40,000 nt of DNA. Origin: Neocallimastix lanati (nom. inval.) (lineage: Eukaryota; Neocallimastigomycota; Neocallimastigomycetes; Neocallimastigales; Neocallimastigaceae). Positions within the stretch are counted from its first letter, which is position 1. Every line of letters starts with the position of its first letter. Of this stretch, positions 12,882 through 24,242 are shown one piece after another. The notes under the pieces were generated by a model that was not told the DNA's origin, did no database searches, and worked only from the letters and a program-made list of their open reading frames with translations. The stretch spans positions 732,501 through 772,500 of the forward strand of contig JACVTC010000013.1 of the NCBI GenBank assembly GCA_016946835.1, read 5' to 3'. A program made the position numbers and the translations under genes.

Positions 12882-13274
12882 GTTTTAATTAATAATTTAA
12901 TATTTAATATATATAAAAAAGAATTAAAAAAAAAAAAAATATTATTTTAATTGAAATAATTGAAATAAAAAAAAATAAAGATGGAGATAAAGATACATAC
13001 AAATATGATTAATTTTTTTTTTTTTTTATAGCCGCAATTATTGCTAACTTTAATCTTTATTTATTTATTCTTATATAAAATACATAAATATTTTTAATTT
13101 TAATAAAAAATAAAAAAAAAAAAAAAAAAACGGAATTAATAAAATAAAATATATATATATATATATATTATTTGACCTATTTGAACATAATAATAAATGA
13201 AATAATAACGTGAAATAAAAAAAAAATAATAATCAAAAATAAAAGTGTATAAATCAATTCAGAAAAAAAAAAAA
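10850..13274. other. AT-rich spacer upstream of the first cellulase
   Basis: Promoter and 5' leader of the minus-strand cellulase are at its left end. Apart from the 13-bp element at 11200-11212 I see only AT-rich repeats: ATTAAATAAT repeats around 11470-11620 and 12540-12630, AAAAT arrays at about 12747-12778, and long A/T runs. Open frames here are low-complexity. Confidence 0.6.
11200..11212. promoter_or_regulatory. Candidate shared cis-element CTTATCCAGTAAG
   Basis: An exact 13-bp match to 16791-16803, lying 351 bases upstream of this cellulase's ATG. It has an interrupted inverted repeat (CTTA, five bases, TAAG) and contains CTTATC, the reverse complement of the GATAAG core bound by GATA-type zinc-finger factors. 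Five of its 13 bases are G or C in a region with very little of either. Role in cellulase regulation is inferred from position and conservation only. Confidence 0.45.
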
Positions 13275-13516
13275 GTTCATAGGCAACGAACCTCATCTCT
13301 TTATGGATTAGAGTTTGAATTGTCTAGCTTCTATCTGAAAGAAATTATGGTTCTTCTCCTCCTTCAGAGGGAATTGGCCCTGCTAAGCCTGTCTTTACTT
13401 CATTTTCAGCATTGACGCTCCTGGTTTGTTTTTACCCTTATACTTTCGGAATAAGTAACCCTTGCCGAGGCATAATTTCTGTTAAGAGAGCCGTAGATCG
13501 CACCAAGAATGGCGTT

Positions 13517-13555
<39 letters not shown>

Positions 13556-13680
13556 AATAATCACCAGAAATGTTTTAGTTCTTAAACAAAATATCCCCAT
13601 TTCTTTTTTATAATTTAAATCTTTTATGTCTGCATCCCTTCTTCCACCAAGAAGAAAGTTATATAATGGTACTGCATGAT
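13275..13680. other. GC-richer island between the two cellulases, unrecognised
   Basis: About 240 bases (13275-13517) of near-normal composition, then about 37 T (13518-13554), then another GC-richer stretch to about 13680. On the minus strand the right part has an open frame reading VPLYNFLLGGRRDADIK and onward, and the left part has short frames such as KTGLAGPIPSEGGEEP ending in a stop; the plus strand has a frame beginning near 13275 that stays open for about 46 codons. None is recognised. Likely a decayed mobile element or gene remnant; the T run could be the tail of a retrotransposed copy inserted on the minus strand, but no target duplication is obvious. Confidence 0.3.
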
Positions 13681-13735
13681 TAATTAGGAATGATAATAGG
13701 AAATAAAATGTTTAATGTTAACACTCTTATTTTAT

Positions 13736-13767
<32 letters not shown>

Positions 13768-14564
13768 TTTTTATTATTTTTTCCTTTTTTTTTTTTTTTT
13801 TTTTTATAATTAAAAATAAAATTAATTATTAATAAATCACATTTATCTTTATATATAATCCTAGGTTGATATAATTATTTTTATTTTTATCTTGCTAGGT
13901 ATTATTTTAAAATAAATGTTTATTATAATAAAATTCAAGTAAATAACAACACAAAATAGATTAACTCAAAAAAAAAAAAAAAAAAAATAAAAAAAGAATA
14001 TAATAATATTTCATAATTTATGGATTATTATTATTATTATTATTTATTATTTTTTTAATGATTTATATATTTTATTAATTACTTTAAATATGTCATACTT
14101 TTTTTTTTTTATCTTTTATTACAATTATAATTTAAATCTTTTATTATAAAAAATATATATATTTTTTAAAACTTTATAACTTTATATAAACATTAAAATT
14201 TGATAATGACAATACGATTATAGTTTTTTTTTAAAACAAAAAAATAAAATAAAATAAAATAAAATAAAATAAAATTTATATTTAAAAAGTAAAAAAAAAA
14301 AAAAAAAAAATTGAAATTTTGAATAAAAAAATAAAATAAAATAAAATAAATATTAAATATTATAATATATAATATCTTTATTTTATTTTATTTAATTTTT
14401 TTTTTTATTTTTTTGGAATTTTAATTTTTTTTTTTTTTTTTTTTTTTTTTTTGAATTTATTTTATTTTTTCTTTATTTTTCAATTTTATAATACTTTTAA
14501 ATAAGAAAATTAATTTAATTTATATATTACATTTAGAAAAAAAAAAAAAAAAATTTTTTTTTTT
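13681..14564. other. AT-rich 3' flank of the second cellulase
   Basis: AT, T-run and AAAAT repeats (for example 14246-14275) only. It includes the 3' untranslated region of the minus-strand gene to its right. No gene seen. Confidence 0.6.
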
Positions 14565-15683
14565 TTTTAATTAAATTTAAAGTAAAAAGTTTGGAGCCTT
14601 TCCTGGAGTTAAAATACCATCCTTCTTAGTATTAACTGTCTTCCAATCATATCCAAGAATACCTTCTGTATCACCAGAGTTTGGATTTAAACACCAGAAA
14701 GTCCAGTGAACTTCATTTTCTTTCATATAGTCAATTAAGTTACTTAACCATTTAACATCTGTGGCATCTCTTAAGAGTGAACCGAATTCACCAATAAGAA
14801 CTGGTGCAATATCTTCCTTAACAATGTATCCCCATTTATCATCCCAAATTGGTGGCATGTTATCTGGGAAATCGGCTTCTTTAAACCAATCTTGCATATG
14901 GACATTCTTATCATAATCGTGAGCAGAGTAGACAAGCTTGTTTGGAGTATTTAATCTAACTGGGAATTCTTTAACTCCCTTTAACATACCTCCCCACCAG
15001 TAGGATTCTCCCTTTTGCCATCCTTCTTCACCATAGTGATCATTACCTTCAACAATAATAAGCCAGTCTGGATTAACTTCATGAATAGCATTACCACATC
15101 TTTCAGCTGCAAGTCTCCAATCACGTTCTTCTTCACCACAACCCCAGCAAGCCTTACCGTGTGGTTCATTGTGAAGATCAGCTCCAATAACGGTTGGATT
15201 ACCCTTGTAACGCTTAGCAAGGAATTGCCAATCTTCAATCCATTTAGCTTCATCAACTTCATCAACATACCATAATTCACTTTGTCCACCAGAAAGTGGT
15301 CTGTGACGATCAAGATAAACCTTAAGACCGGCCTTACCACATTCATTAATAACGGCATCCATAATTTCTAATGGAGAAAGATCAGCAAGATCTGGATTGT
15401 TCACTTGATCAACAGATTGAGTCTTAGCACCTTCAAAGAACATTTCATTAGTCCATGGGTAACGAAGATGGTTGTAACCATTATCCTTGACAATCTTAAT
15501 AAAGTTAGCTAAAGAGTTAGCCCATAAACCGTGTGGGGAAAGGTTAGTAGTTTCACCACCGAACCATGATAGACCAGATAATTGAACCTTACGACCCTTT
15601 GAATCAACAATATTGTGACCCTTAGTAGAAAGGTAACCTGGTAAAACTTGATCATTACCTGGAGTCCAACCTGGAGCAGTTTG
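14565..15683 (-). repeat. Near-identical catalytic segment, shared with 8559-9677
   Basis: Partner of the segment at 8559-9677: constant offset of 6006, no gaps, about a dozen substitutions, and abrupt loss of similarity at the linker and about 12 bases beyond the stop codon. Confidence 0.9.
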
Positions 15684-16618
15684 GCCACTGACACCACTAC
15701 CACCACCAGTTTGTTGAGATCCACCATTCTGTTGAGATCCACCGTTTTGTTGAGATCCATTATCAGGTTGTTGTGGTTGTTGTTGCTGAGAATTACATTG
15801 AGAATCGACAATACCACACCAGTTATTATTTTCAAAACCCCACTTTCCACTACCGTCAGTGTAAATTGCATCACATCCAGTACAGCATGGATAACCTTGT
15901 GATGTAGCCCAACACTAATAATTTAATTATTATTATTTTTTAATATAAAATTTATTTAATAAAAAAATCAAAATTTATTTCATTAATTTAATATATACAA
16001 ATTGTTTTTTATAATATTTATTTAATATTTCATTCAATTATATTTTTTTTTTTTTTTTTTTATTATTATTATTTTCTTATTTTATTTTATTTTTATTTTT
16101 TTTATTTTTTTTTTTTAATTCTACTTACTGAACCATCAGCGGCAGCAGATTCAACAATACCACACCAATTATTATTTTCAATACCCCACTTACCCTTACT
16201 ATCAGTAAGGACAACAGCAGTAGTTGTAGAACAACATGGGAAACCTTCTGCAGCTGACCAACACTAATTTAAAATAATTTTATTATTAAAAAAATTAATA
16301 TATTTTCTTTTTTTTTTTTCTTCTTTTTATTATTATTACTTTTTCTTTTTAATAAAATGACAACTAAATAAATCATTGTTTTTAAAATATATTTTTTCTT
16401 ATTTAAAAATAACTTACAGTAGCACTCTTAGCATCACAAGAAGAGTCAATACCACACCATTGGTTATTCTCAACACCCCATTTACCAGAGGCATCAGTAT
16501 AGGTAACGGTACAACCATTACAACAATTAAAACCATCTTTTTTAGCAAAATCACAACTACCAATAGCCTTTCCTATGAAAGACATCATGGCTAAAGAAAT
16601 AATTGTTTTGAAAACCAT
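14577..16618 (-). CDS. GH5 subfamily 1 endoglucanase with three fungal dockerins (copy 2)
   Basis: Tandem paralogue of the gene at 8571-10849, same strand and same exon plan. Exons: 16418-16618, 16129-16263, 14577-15914, all phase 0; 557 residues. Signal peptide about 1-20 ([20 protein letters not shown]); dockerins at about 22-61, 68-106 and 113-152; a Gln/Asn/Gly/Ser-rich linker with GGSQQ repeats (about 153-190), unlike the TEP linker of copy 1; catalytic domain about 205-557 with Glu362 (acid/base) and Glu488 (nucleophile). The last 288 residues differ from copy 1 at only four places (Ile/Val, Met/Val, Val/Ala, Val/Ile), whereas the first exon differs at roughly a third of positions and the introns do not align. 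Expected to act outside the cell, anchored through its dockerins to a scaffoldin, on cellulose or mixed-linkage glucan. Exact substrate preference cannot be read from the sequence. Confidence 0.97.
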
Positions 16619-19149
16619 CTTATAAAATTATTTTATATATAATTTTATACTTTTATTGTTTTAAATAATTTATAATTAATAGTTCTTTTTTCTTAAATTC
16701 TATTATATTTTTATATCTATTTACAAATTTTTTTTTTTAGATTTTATAAATTTTATAATATTAATAATAAAAAATATATTTTATTTTATCCTTATCCAGT
16801 AAGTAATATTAATAATATTTCAAATATCTTTTTACAAGTTTTTTAAAAGTATTAAACAATTAAATAATATAACTTTAAATAAATAAATAAAAAAAAAAAA
16901 ACTTAAAATGAAAAAAAAAAAATAAAATTACGGTAAAAATTATTTTATTTATACTTTTATCATTTCAAAACTTTTTTATATTAAAGGAAAAAATAAAAAT
17001 TAAACAATTTTAACTTATTATTATTTATAAGAATAATTGTATATAAATATATATATATATAAATATATATATAAATATATAAATCCAGTGAATATATAAA
17101 TACATTAAATATATATTTAATATAAAATTAGCTTTAAAAAAAAATTTTTATTATTTTATTACCGTTTTAAATGACCAATTAAATCATGAATATTTAAATT
17201 TTTATAACATTTTTTCATGAATTCAATTTAAACTACTTTTCCTTTTTTATTTATTTATTTATTTATTATTTAATTAGTCAATTATTTAATTATTTAATTA
17301 TTTATTAATAAATACTTCCATTTATTATTCATTTATTATTTATTATTCATTATTTATTATTTATTAATAAATACTCTTTTTATTATTTATTATTCATTAT
17401 TCATTATTTATTATTTATTATTTATTATTCATTAATAAATACTCTTTTTTATTATTTATTATTTATTAATTATTATTCAATTATTCATTATTTATTATTA
17501 TATAATAATTATACAACATAGTTAACATTTAATAATTAAATTTATATCTAAATACATTAATAGATACAAATTATTGATCATTAATGCTTTAATGTTTTAG
17601 AATGAACCAAAAATATTTAAGAAAGGATATTAAATTAATAATTAAAGTTTAAAAATTTCCATACATTATTTATTAATAAATCCTCATTTTCATATTAAAA
17701 TAAAATGAAATAATTTTAACCAATATATTTTTAATTTATGCTTTTTAATTTAAATAGGATTAATTAATATAAATTATTTTATGAATTAAATCAAATTATA
17801 TCAAATTATTATAAATTATTATAAATTCTTTATTATTGTATATTATTTATTATTTATTATTAAATATTATTTGTTATATATTATAAATTATATAAATAAT
17901 ATACAATATTATTTATTATTATTTATTATTTATTATTTATTATTTATTATTATTTATTAATTATTATTTATTATTTATTATTTATTATTATTTATTATTT
18001 ATTATTTATTATTATTTATTATTTATTATTTATTATTATTTATTATTTATTATTTATTATTTATTATTTATTAATTATTATTTATTATTTATTATTTATT
18101 ATTCAATTATTTATTAGTTATTATTTATTATTTATTATTTATTAATAAATACTCTTTTTATTATTTATTATTGATTATTTATTATTAATTATTTAATTAT
18201 TTATTATTTAAAATTTATTATTTATTATTTATTATTTATTATTATTAAGTGCATATTATTATTAGTATTATATATATTGTACATTGAAAATTATTTGTAT
18301 CTGCTAATAAAGTGTATCAACAATATTCTATTTAATATTAATAATATTTTTTATTAATATTATAATTAATATTAATTATAATTAATAATAGATAATATCA
18401 TAAATTTTATTAATATATTATTAACTATTTTAATTAATAATATTAAATATAAAAAAAAATAATACTAATTTTATTATAAATTGGATATTCTTAATTTTTA
18501 TTAATAATGAAATTAATATTCTATAATTAATATTCGATATAATTCTATAATTACAGCAATTATTATCATTATGAAGCTTTAAAAATTTATTGAATAGGTT
18601 TTGATATTTGATATGAATTTAATTTTAGTATTAATAAATTTATATTTCCAATAATAAACTTTTTTTTAATAAATTCAAAGTAATTATTTGAAGTTTTATT
18701 CATTTCATTATATAATAAATTGAAAGAATTGATTTTTTTTTTTTTTAAATTTATATGTATTTTTATAACCAGATAAATTGCCTTTTTTTTTTCTTTTCTT
18801 GGTTTTTTTTTTTTGTTTAGTTTTTGTTTTTTTATAATTTTTTTTTTTTTTAATCTTTACTTTATTTAGTATTCTAATTTATGAAAATGGCTGTAAATTA
18901 ATTTAAATAAATTAAATTTTCAAACAAATTAATATAACAGGAGAATTTTAAAATTAAAATTAAATTAAATTAATGTCACAAATAATTTAATTTAAAATAA
19001 AATTTATTCATCATTCATTTGTTTTTATTGTAATATATTATATACATTTATCTTATTGTATTTTGGTACACATAAAAATTTAAAAATTTACATATTTAGA
19101 ATTTACCAAAGTTTAAAATTAATAAAAAAACAAAAAGAATTTTTTTTTA

Positions 19150-19182
<33 letters not shown>

Positions 19183-20865
19183 GTTTGTAAAAAAAAAAAT
19201 GATGTACATTTTAATTAGCATAATGAATGTATTTATTTATTTATTTATTATTTATTTATTTATTTATTTATTATTTATTTATTTATTTATTATTATTTAT
19301 TATTTATTATTTATTAATAAATACTCTTTTTATTATTTATTATTTATTATTTATTATTTATTATTTATTATTTATTATTTATAATTTATAATTTATTATT
19401 TATAATTTATTATTTATTATTTATTATTCAATTATTTATTATTTATTATTTATTATTTATTCTAATAGAAATAATTATTATGATTAAATATATTGATAAG
19501 GCATCAATATATTTAACAATTAATTATCTCAATACTGAATTAATGGATTGAATCTTCATAAATAATTCATTGAATGGTTTTTATCTTTCAATAAATAAAA
19601 AAAAAATTAAAATTTTATTATAAAATAGGCACCATTATACATTGATTACATATTAGAAGTGTTAATAGAGTTAAGAGGAATTATTTAAAATAATAAATAA
19701 TAATATAATAATTAATACAATACTAGATAAATAAAAAAAAAAAAAAAAGGAAATAGTAGTAATAACAGTGCAATTAAATATTATTAAATAATATTTAAAT
19801 TTAAGGCATATCAATAATTTCTAAAATGAACAAAAATCTAAAGGAAATTTCATCATTGATATATATTTATTACCATCCATAAATGATTGAAGTGAATAAT
19901 AAATAAATTTTATTCTTATTATTAAATAATAATATAAAAAAATGAATAAAATATATTATTATAATTATAATAAAATAATGATATACTATTAAAATTATTG
20001 CGGTATTTTTTTTTTTTAAATGTAAATACAATAATACAATAATAAATTTGATTTTATATATAGATTGAATCTACAGAATAATTTTTGAATATTAATTGTT
20101 TCTTAAATTAATAATAATTAATAAGTTAATAAAAAGTCATATAAATTTTAAATATTGCGGCCGACCACACCATCATAACTTTAATATATTGGTTACAATT
20201 ATAAAAAAAAAATTATTTTTTTCTTTGTATATATATAATAAAATATTCTTTACATAAAGTTATATATATAAAAATTAATTAAAAATATATAATATACAAT
20301 ATATATATAATATTCTATATATAACGTAGAAGATAATATTAGATTAACTATTCCATCCTATTTGAACTTGCTAATATATTGAGGCTACAAAAAAATTATT
20401 TTTTTATATGTTATATATATTGACAGATTTACTTTATATGCTTAGTATAAAAAAATAAAAAGTGCACTTCTATACAATAATGATAATAATATAATTGCGT
20501 AAAAAATCATTATTATTAAATTAAATTGTTCTCAAAAGAAGAAAATTATAAATATATATATTAAGAATTAAAATAGAACCTTTTAAAATAACATAAGGAT
20601 AATAAGATAATATTAATAATTGTTTTTTTGAACTATATCTTTAGGTAGAAGGATCCACATTTCTTTTTAAGAAAAAGTTAATAAATAAAAAATATATTAT
20701 AATTTACTAATTATTTTTTTTAAAGAAAAAGTATATTAATTCCTATATATTATAATTTTCCTTATTTTCATTCAAATTATATAGTATTTACTAAAAAAAT
20801 TTTATCTAAAATATGTTATATTGATTTCCATTATAAGCAATGATTATAATGATATTATTATTCAA
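16619..20865. other. Gene desert rich in TATTATT repeats
   Basis: The left end is the promoter of the second cellulase. Beyond it I find no gene. TATTATT (7-bp) and TATT arrays occupy about 17240-17480, 17830-18240 and 19225-19460; single copies of the AATAAATACTC interruption occur near 17307, 17366, 17434, 18144 and 19316. A short GC patch at 20157-20175 (GCGGCCGACCACACC) stands alone and is not recognised. The small open frames in this stretch are translations of repeats. Confidence 0.6.
16791..16803. promoter_or_regulatory. Candidate shared cis-element CTTATCCAGTAAG
   Basis: Exact copy of the 13-mer at 11200-11212, here 173 bases upstream of the second cellulase's ATG. The sequences on either side of the two copies do not align, so the match is not simply leftover duplication. 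Contains a GATA-factor-like CTTATC core; function is inferred. Confidence 0.45.
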
Positions 20866-21800
20866 TTATTTATTATTTATTATTTATTATTTATTATTTA
20901 TTATTTATTATTTATTATTTATTATTTATTATTTATTATTTATTATTTATTATTTATTATTTATTATTTATTATTTATTATTTATTATTTATTATTTATT
21001 ATTTATTATTTATTATTTATTATTTATTATTTATTATTTATTATTTATTATTTATTATTTATTATTTATTATTTATTATTTATTATTTATTATTTATTAT
21101 TTATTATTTATTATTTATTATTTATTAATAAATACTCTTTTTATTATTTATTATTTATTATTTATTATTTATTATTTATTATTTATTATTTATTAATAAA
21201 TACTCTTTTTATTATTTATTATTTATTATTTATTATTTATTATTTATTATTTATTAATAAATACTCTTTTTATTATTTATTATTTATTATTTATTATTTA
21301 TTATTTATTATTTATTAATAAATACTCTTTTTATTATTTATTATTTATTATTTATTATTTATTATTTATTAATAAATACTCTTTTTATTATTTATTATTT
21401 ATTATTTATTATTTATTATTTATTATTTATTAATAAATACTCTTTTTATTATTTATTATTTATTATTTATTATTTATTATTTATTAATAAATACTCTTTT
21501 TATTATTTATTATTTATTATTTATTATTTATTATTTATTATTGATTATTTATTATTGATTATTTATTATTGATTATTTATTATATATTAATTATTTAATT
21601 ATTTATTTATTACTTATTAATAAATACTCTTTTTATTATTTATTATTTATTAATAAATACTCTTTTTATTATTTATTATTTATTAATAAATACTCTTTTT
21701 ATTATTTATTATTTATTATTTATTATTTATTATTTATTATTTATTATTTATTATTTATAATTTATTATTTATTATTTATTATTTATTATTTATTATTCAA
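20866..21800 (+). repeat. TATTATT satellite with a regular AATAAATACTC interruption
   Basis: About 260 bases of pure 7-bp TATTATT units are followed by a higher-order array: blocks of 7-bp units separated by AATAAATACTCTTTT. Copies of the AATAAATACTC core start at 21127, 21195, 21256, 21317, 21371, 21432, 21486, 21619, 21652 and 21685. Most intervals are 54, 61, 68 or 33, which differ by whole 7-bp units. Long open frames across it are repeat translations, not genes. Confidence 0.9.
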
Positions 21801-21875
21801 TAGTTTATTTTTTTAACTTTTAAAAATATAATATTTAAAAAACTATTCATTAATATTTTTTAAAAAAAAAAAAAA

Positions 21876-21959
21876 TTATTTATTTATTTATATATTCATA
21901 TATTTATTTATTTATATATATATTCATTTATTTATTTATTTATATATATATTCATATAT

Positions 21960-21994
<35 letters not shown>

Positions 21995-22011
21995 TATATA
22001 TATTCATATAT

Positions 22012-22058
<47 letters not shown>

Positions 22059-22080
22059 TATGTTTATTTATATATTTATT
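21876..22080. repeat. ATTT tetranucleotide array with ATATATTC interruptions
   Basis: About 200 bases of ATTT units broken by ATATATATTCAT segments, directly after the 7-bp satellite. No coding content. Confidence 0.8.
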
Positions 22081-22204
22081 GCTTAAATTAGCTTTCTTTT
22101 AATCCTCAAAAACTTTATGTATATAGAATTCCCCTGAATTTTAATTTTAAAAGAATTAGTCAGTTAATTTGATTTGTTCTATTTTATTATGAATTAAAAA
22201 TTAA

Positions 22205-22378
22205 GATTGCCATGAGTATTCCCGTGTAACCTATGATTCAAACCATCAAAGCATCCAAGTCATACATATCATTTGTTATATTAACATTAATTTCTCCATG
22301 GAAAATGAGATTGGGTTAGAAAATGTATATAACAATACTTTTCTTTATCCAAAGAATAACACAACATATATTTATTAT
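22205..22378 (+). pseudogene. Short coding-like relic
   Basis: One plus frame opens just after a TAA and reads DCHEYSRVTYDSNHQSIQV through MENEIGLENVYNNTFLYPKN before running into ATT repeats. Composition is coding-like and differs from the flanks, but the fragment is not recognised and no partner exons are seen. Could be an old exon or part of a mobile element. Confidence 0.22.
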
Positions 22379-23045
22379 TATTTTTATTATTATGTATTTT
22401 TTATTATTATTTTTATTATTATTTTTATTATTATTTTTATTATTATTTTTATTATTATGTATTTTATTATTATTTTTATTATTACTATAATTTAATAATT
22501 TATAAAATGTTATAAGTGACTAAATTTTATTAATTTTAATATTATTAATTTTTTAATTAATTATTTATCGTGTTATTAAATAATAAATTTATATTAATCA
22601 TCCTTTCATGATTATATTTAAAAAAAAATTGTTTCCTTTATTTCATTTTATTATTATTATTATTATTATTGTTGTTATTGTTATTGTTATTGTTATTATT
22701 TATTTATTTATTTATTTATTTATTATTATTTTTGTTAGTATTTTTTATTATATGAAAATCTTTTCATAAAAATCAGCAAAATTTTTTTATATTAATTATC
22801 AAAAAAGTATTTATTTTTGAATGATTTATATTCAACTTCAATAGATATCATTTAAATAGTTTTATATTATTATTAAGATTTACTTTATATGTAGAATACA
22901 TATAAAGTTAATAATTTGGAATAATAGAATAATATAATTTCTAAATTAACAATAATATATAACTATAAATAATAAATAATAAATAGATATTAAATATTAA
23001 ATAGATATTAAATAATAAATAAATAGATAATAACAAATTATAATA
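22379..23045. other. AT-rich spacer
   Basis: TTTTATTAT, TTA and ATTT arrays (22380-22480, 22645-22730) and short ATTAAATAAT repeats near 22970-23030. Nothing gene-like seen. Confidence 0.55.
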
Positions 23046-23166
23046 ATAAATAGTGAGACTCGAGTACAAAGCTTGCGACTGCGTAGAGTTCGAGATCAGT
23101 CGAGAATGAGCGAAATGTAATCAATGAATGAGTGAAAGAAATTATAGATAAAGGATAAGTAAATAC

Positions 23167-23202
<36 letters not shown>
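23046..23202 (+). mobile_element. Possible SINE-like element with poly(A) tail
   Basis: A compact GC-richer segment (23050-23110) ending, after about 60 intermediate bases, in a run of about 30 A at 23171-23201. It contains GAGTTCGAGATC near 23081-23092, close to the RNA polymerase III B box (GGTTCGANTCC), and TAGTGAGACTCGAG about 30 bases earlier, a poor match to an A box. ATTATAA occurs on both sides and could be a target duplication, but this is weak in AT-rich DNA. It does not fold as a normal tRNA. Confidence 0.28.
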
Positions 23203-23253
23203 ATTATAAAAATTTTATTTTCAAATTAATAAAAAAAAAAAAAAATAGCCCAA

Positions 23254-23411
23254 AATGAAAACTTTTACCACTGTAGATGTCACTTATATCAAAGATGGTA
23301 TGAAATTATAACATATAATTCTTTTAAGAATAATAGATAGATCTACCTTTAAATTTGTTATTAACACCTTTTTTTTTTTTTTTTCTTTTTAGATCTACTC
23401 TAGGTTTTTTA
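23254..23411 (+). pseudogene. Possible first-exon relic
   Basis: An ATG at 23254 starts MKTFTTVDVTYIKDG, followed by a good donor (GTATGA) and, about 100 bases on, a T-rich tract ending in TTTTTAG at 23392. After splicing the frame meets a stop within a few codons. It looks like the surviving 5' end of a lost gene. A further short frame, MKDLAKLQSFLKHI, is at 23736-23780. Neither is recognised. Confidence 0.22.
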
Positions 23412-23800
23412 TGTCATAACTTTTCCTTTAAATGAAACAGAAATTATAAAATAATATAATAATAATATATTAATTATGAATTATTATTAATTGATATTAT
23501 TTATTTATTTATTTTTTATTTATTATTTAGTATTATTTATTTATTAATCATTAAATAATAAATATTTTTTTTATTATTAGAATTTTTTATTAAATCATAT
23601 ATTTTTAATAACAATATTATTATCAGTGAAATTAAGTAGATTTGAAATAAGCCAAAAATACTCTCAATGATAAGTCGAGATTTATACCTAGCCCATACCA
23701 TAATAATAAAAAAAAAAAAAAAAGGTTTGTGTTAAAATGAAAGATTTAGCAAAGTTGCAAAGTTTTCTAAAACATATTTAAAGGTATAAAAGTTTAGTTT

Positions 23801-23837
23801 TTTTATAATTAATTAAGCTATATTGCATTCGTTACTT

Positions 23838-23924
<87 letters not shown>

Positions 23925-23952
23925 TATATATATATTTATTTATTTATTTATT

Positions 23953-23997
<45 letters not shown>

Positions 23998-24090
23998 AAT
24001 TAAGCTATATTGCATTCGTTACTTTTAATAATAATAATAATAATAATAATATATATATATATATTTATTTATTTATTTATTTTTTTTGTA
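23801..24090 (+). repeat. Tandem duplication differing in AAT-repeat length
   Basis: A 40-bp sequence containing GCTATATTGCATTCGTTAC occurs identically at 23801-23840 and 23988-24027. In each copy it is followed by AAT units, then AT, then ATTT units, then a T run. The first copy has far more AAT repeats (to about 23923) and a longer T run, so the copies diverged mainly by slippage. Confidence 0.85.
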
Positions 24091-24242
24091 TTTTTTTTTT
24101 TTAATTTTAATTTTAAATATGCTAATGTTAGCCAATAAATACAACCATTTTGAATTGATTGTTAAGTATATTGTACCATTATTATAATAGTAAATAATAT
24201 TTGATTTTTATACTTCTTAATATCTAAATTATTTTCTTTTTT

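Noticed and set aside
20155-20200. 5S rRNA-like 5' end (GCGGCCGACCACACC)
   Set aside because: Similarity ends after about 15 bases and no internal control region or 3' part follows.
20821-21318. Open frame of 165 codons (and an overlapping one) made of IIYYLLF repeats
   Set aside because: It is the translation of the 7-bp satellite in several frames; no codon bias, start context or non-repeat sequence supports a gene.
20866-21700. CRISPR-like regular spacing of a short repeat
   Set aside because: The 'spacers' are themselves heptamer repeats and the genome is eukaryotic.
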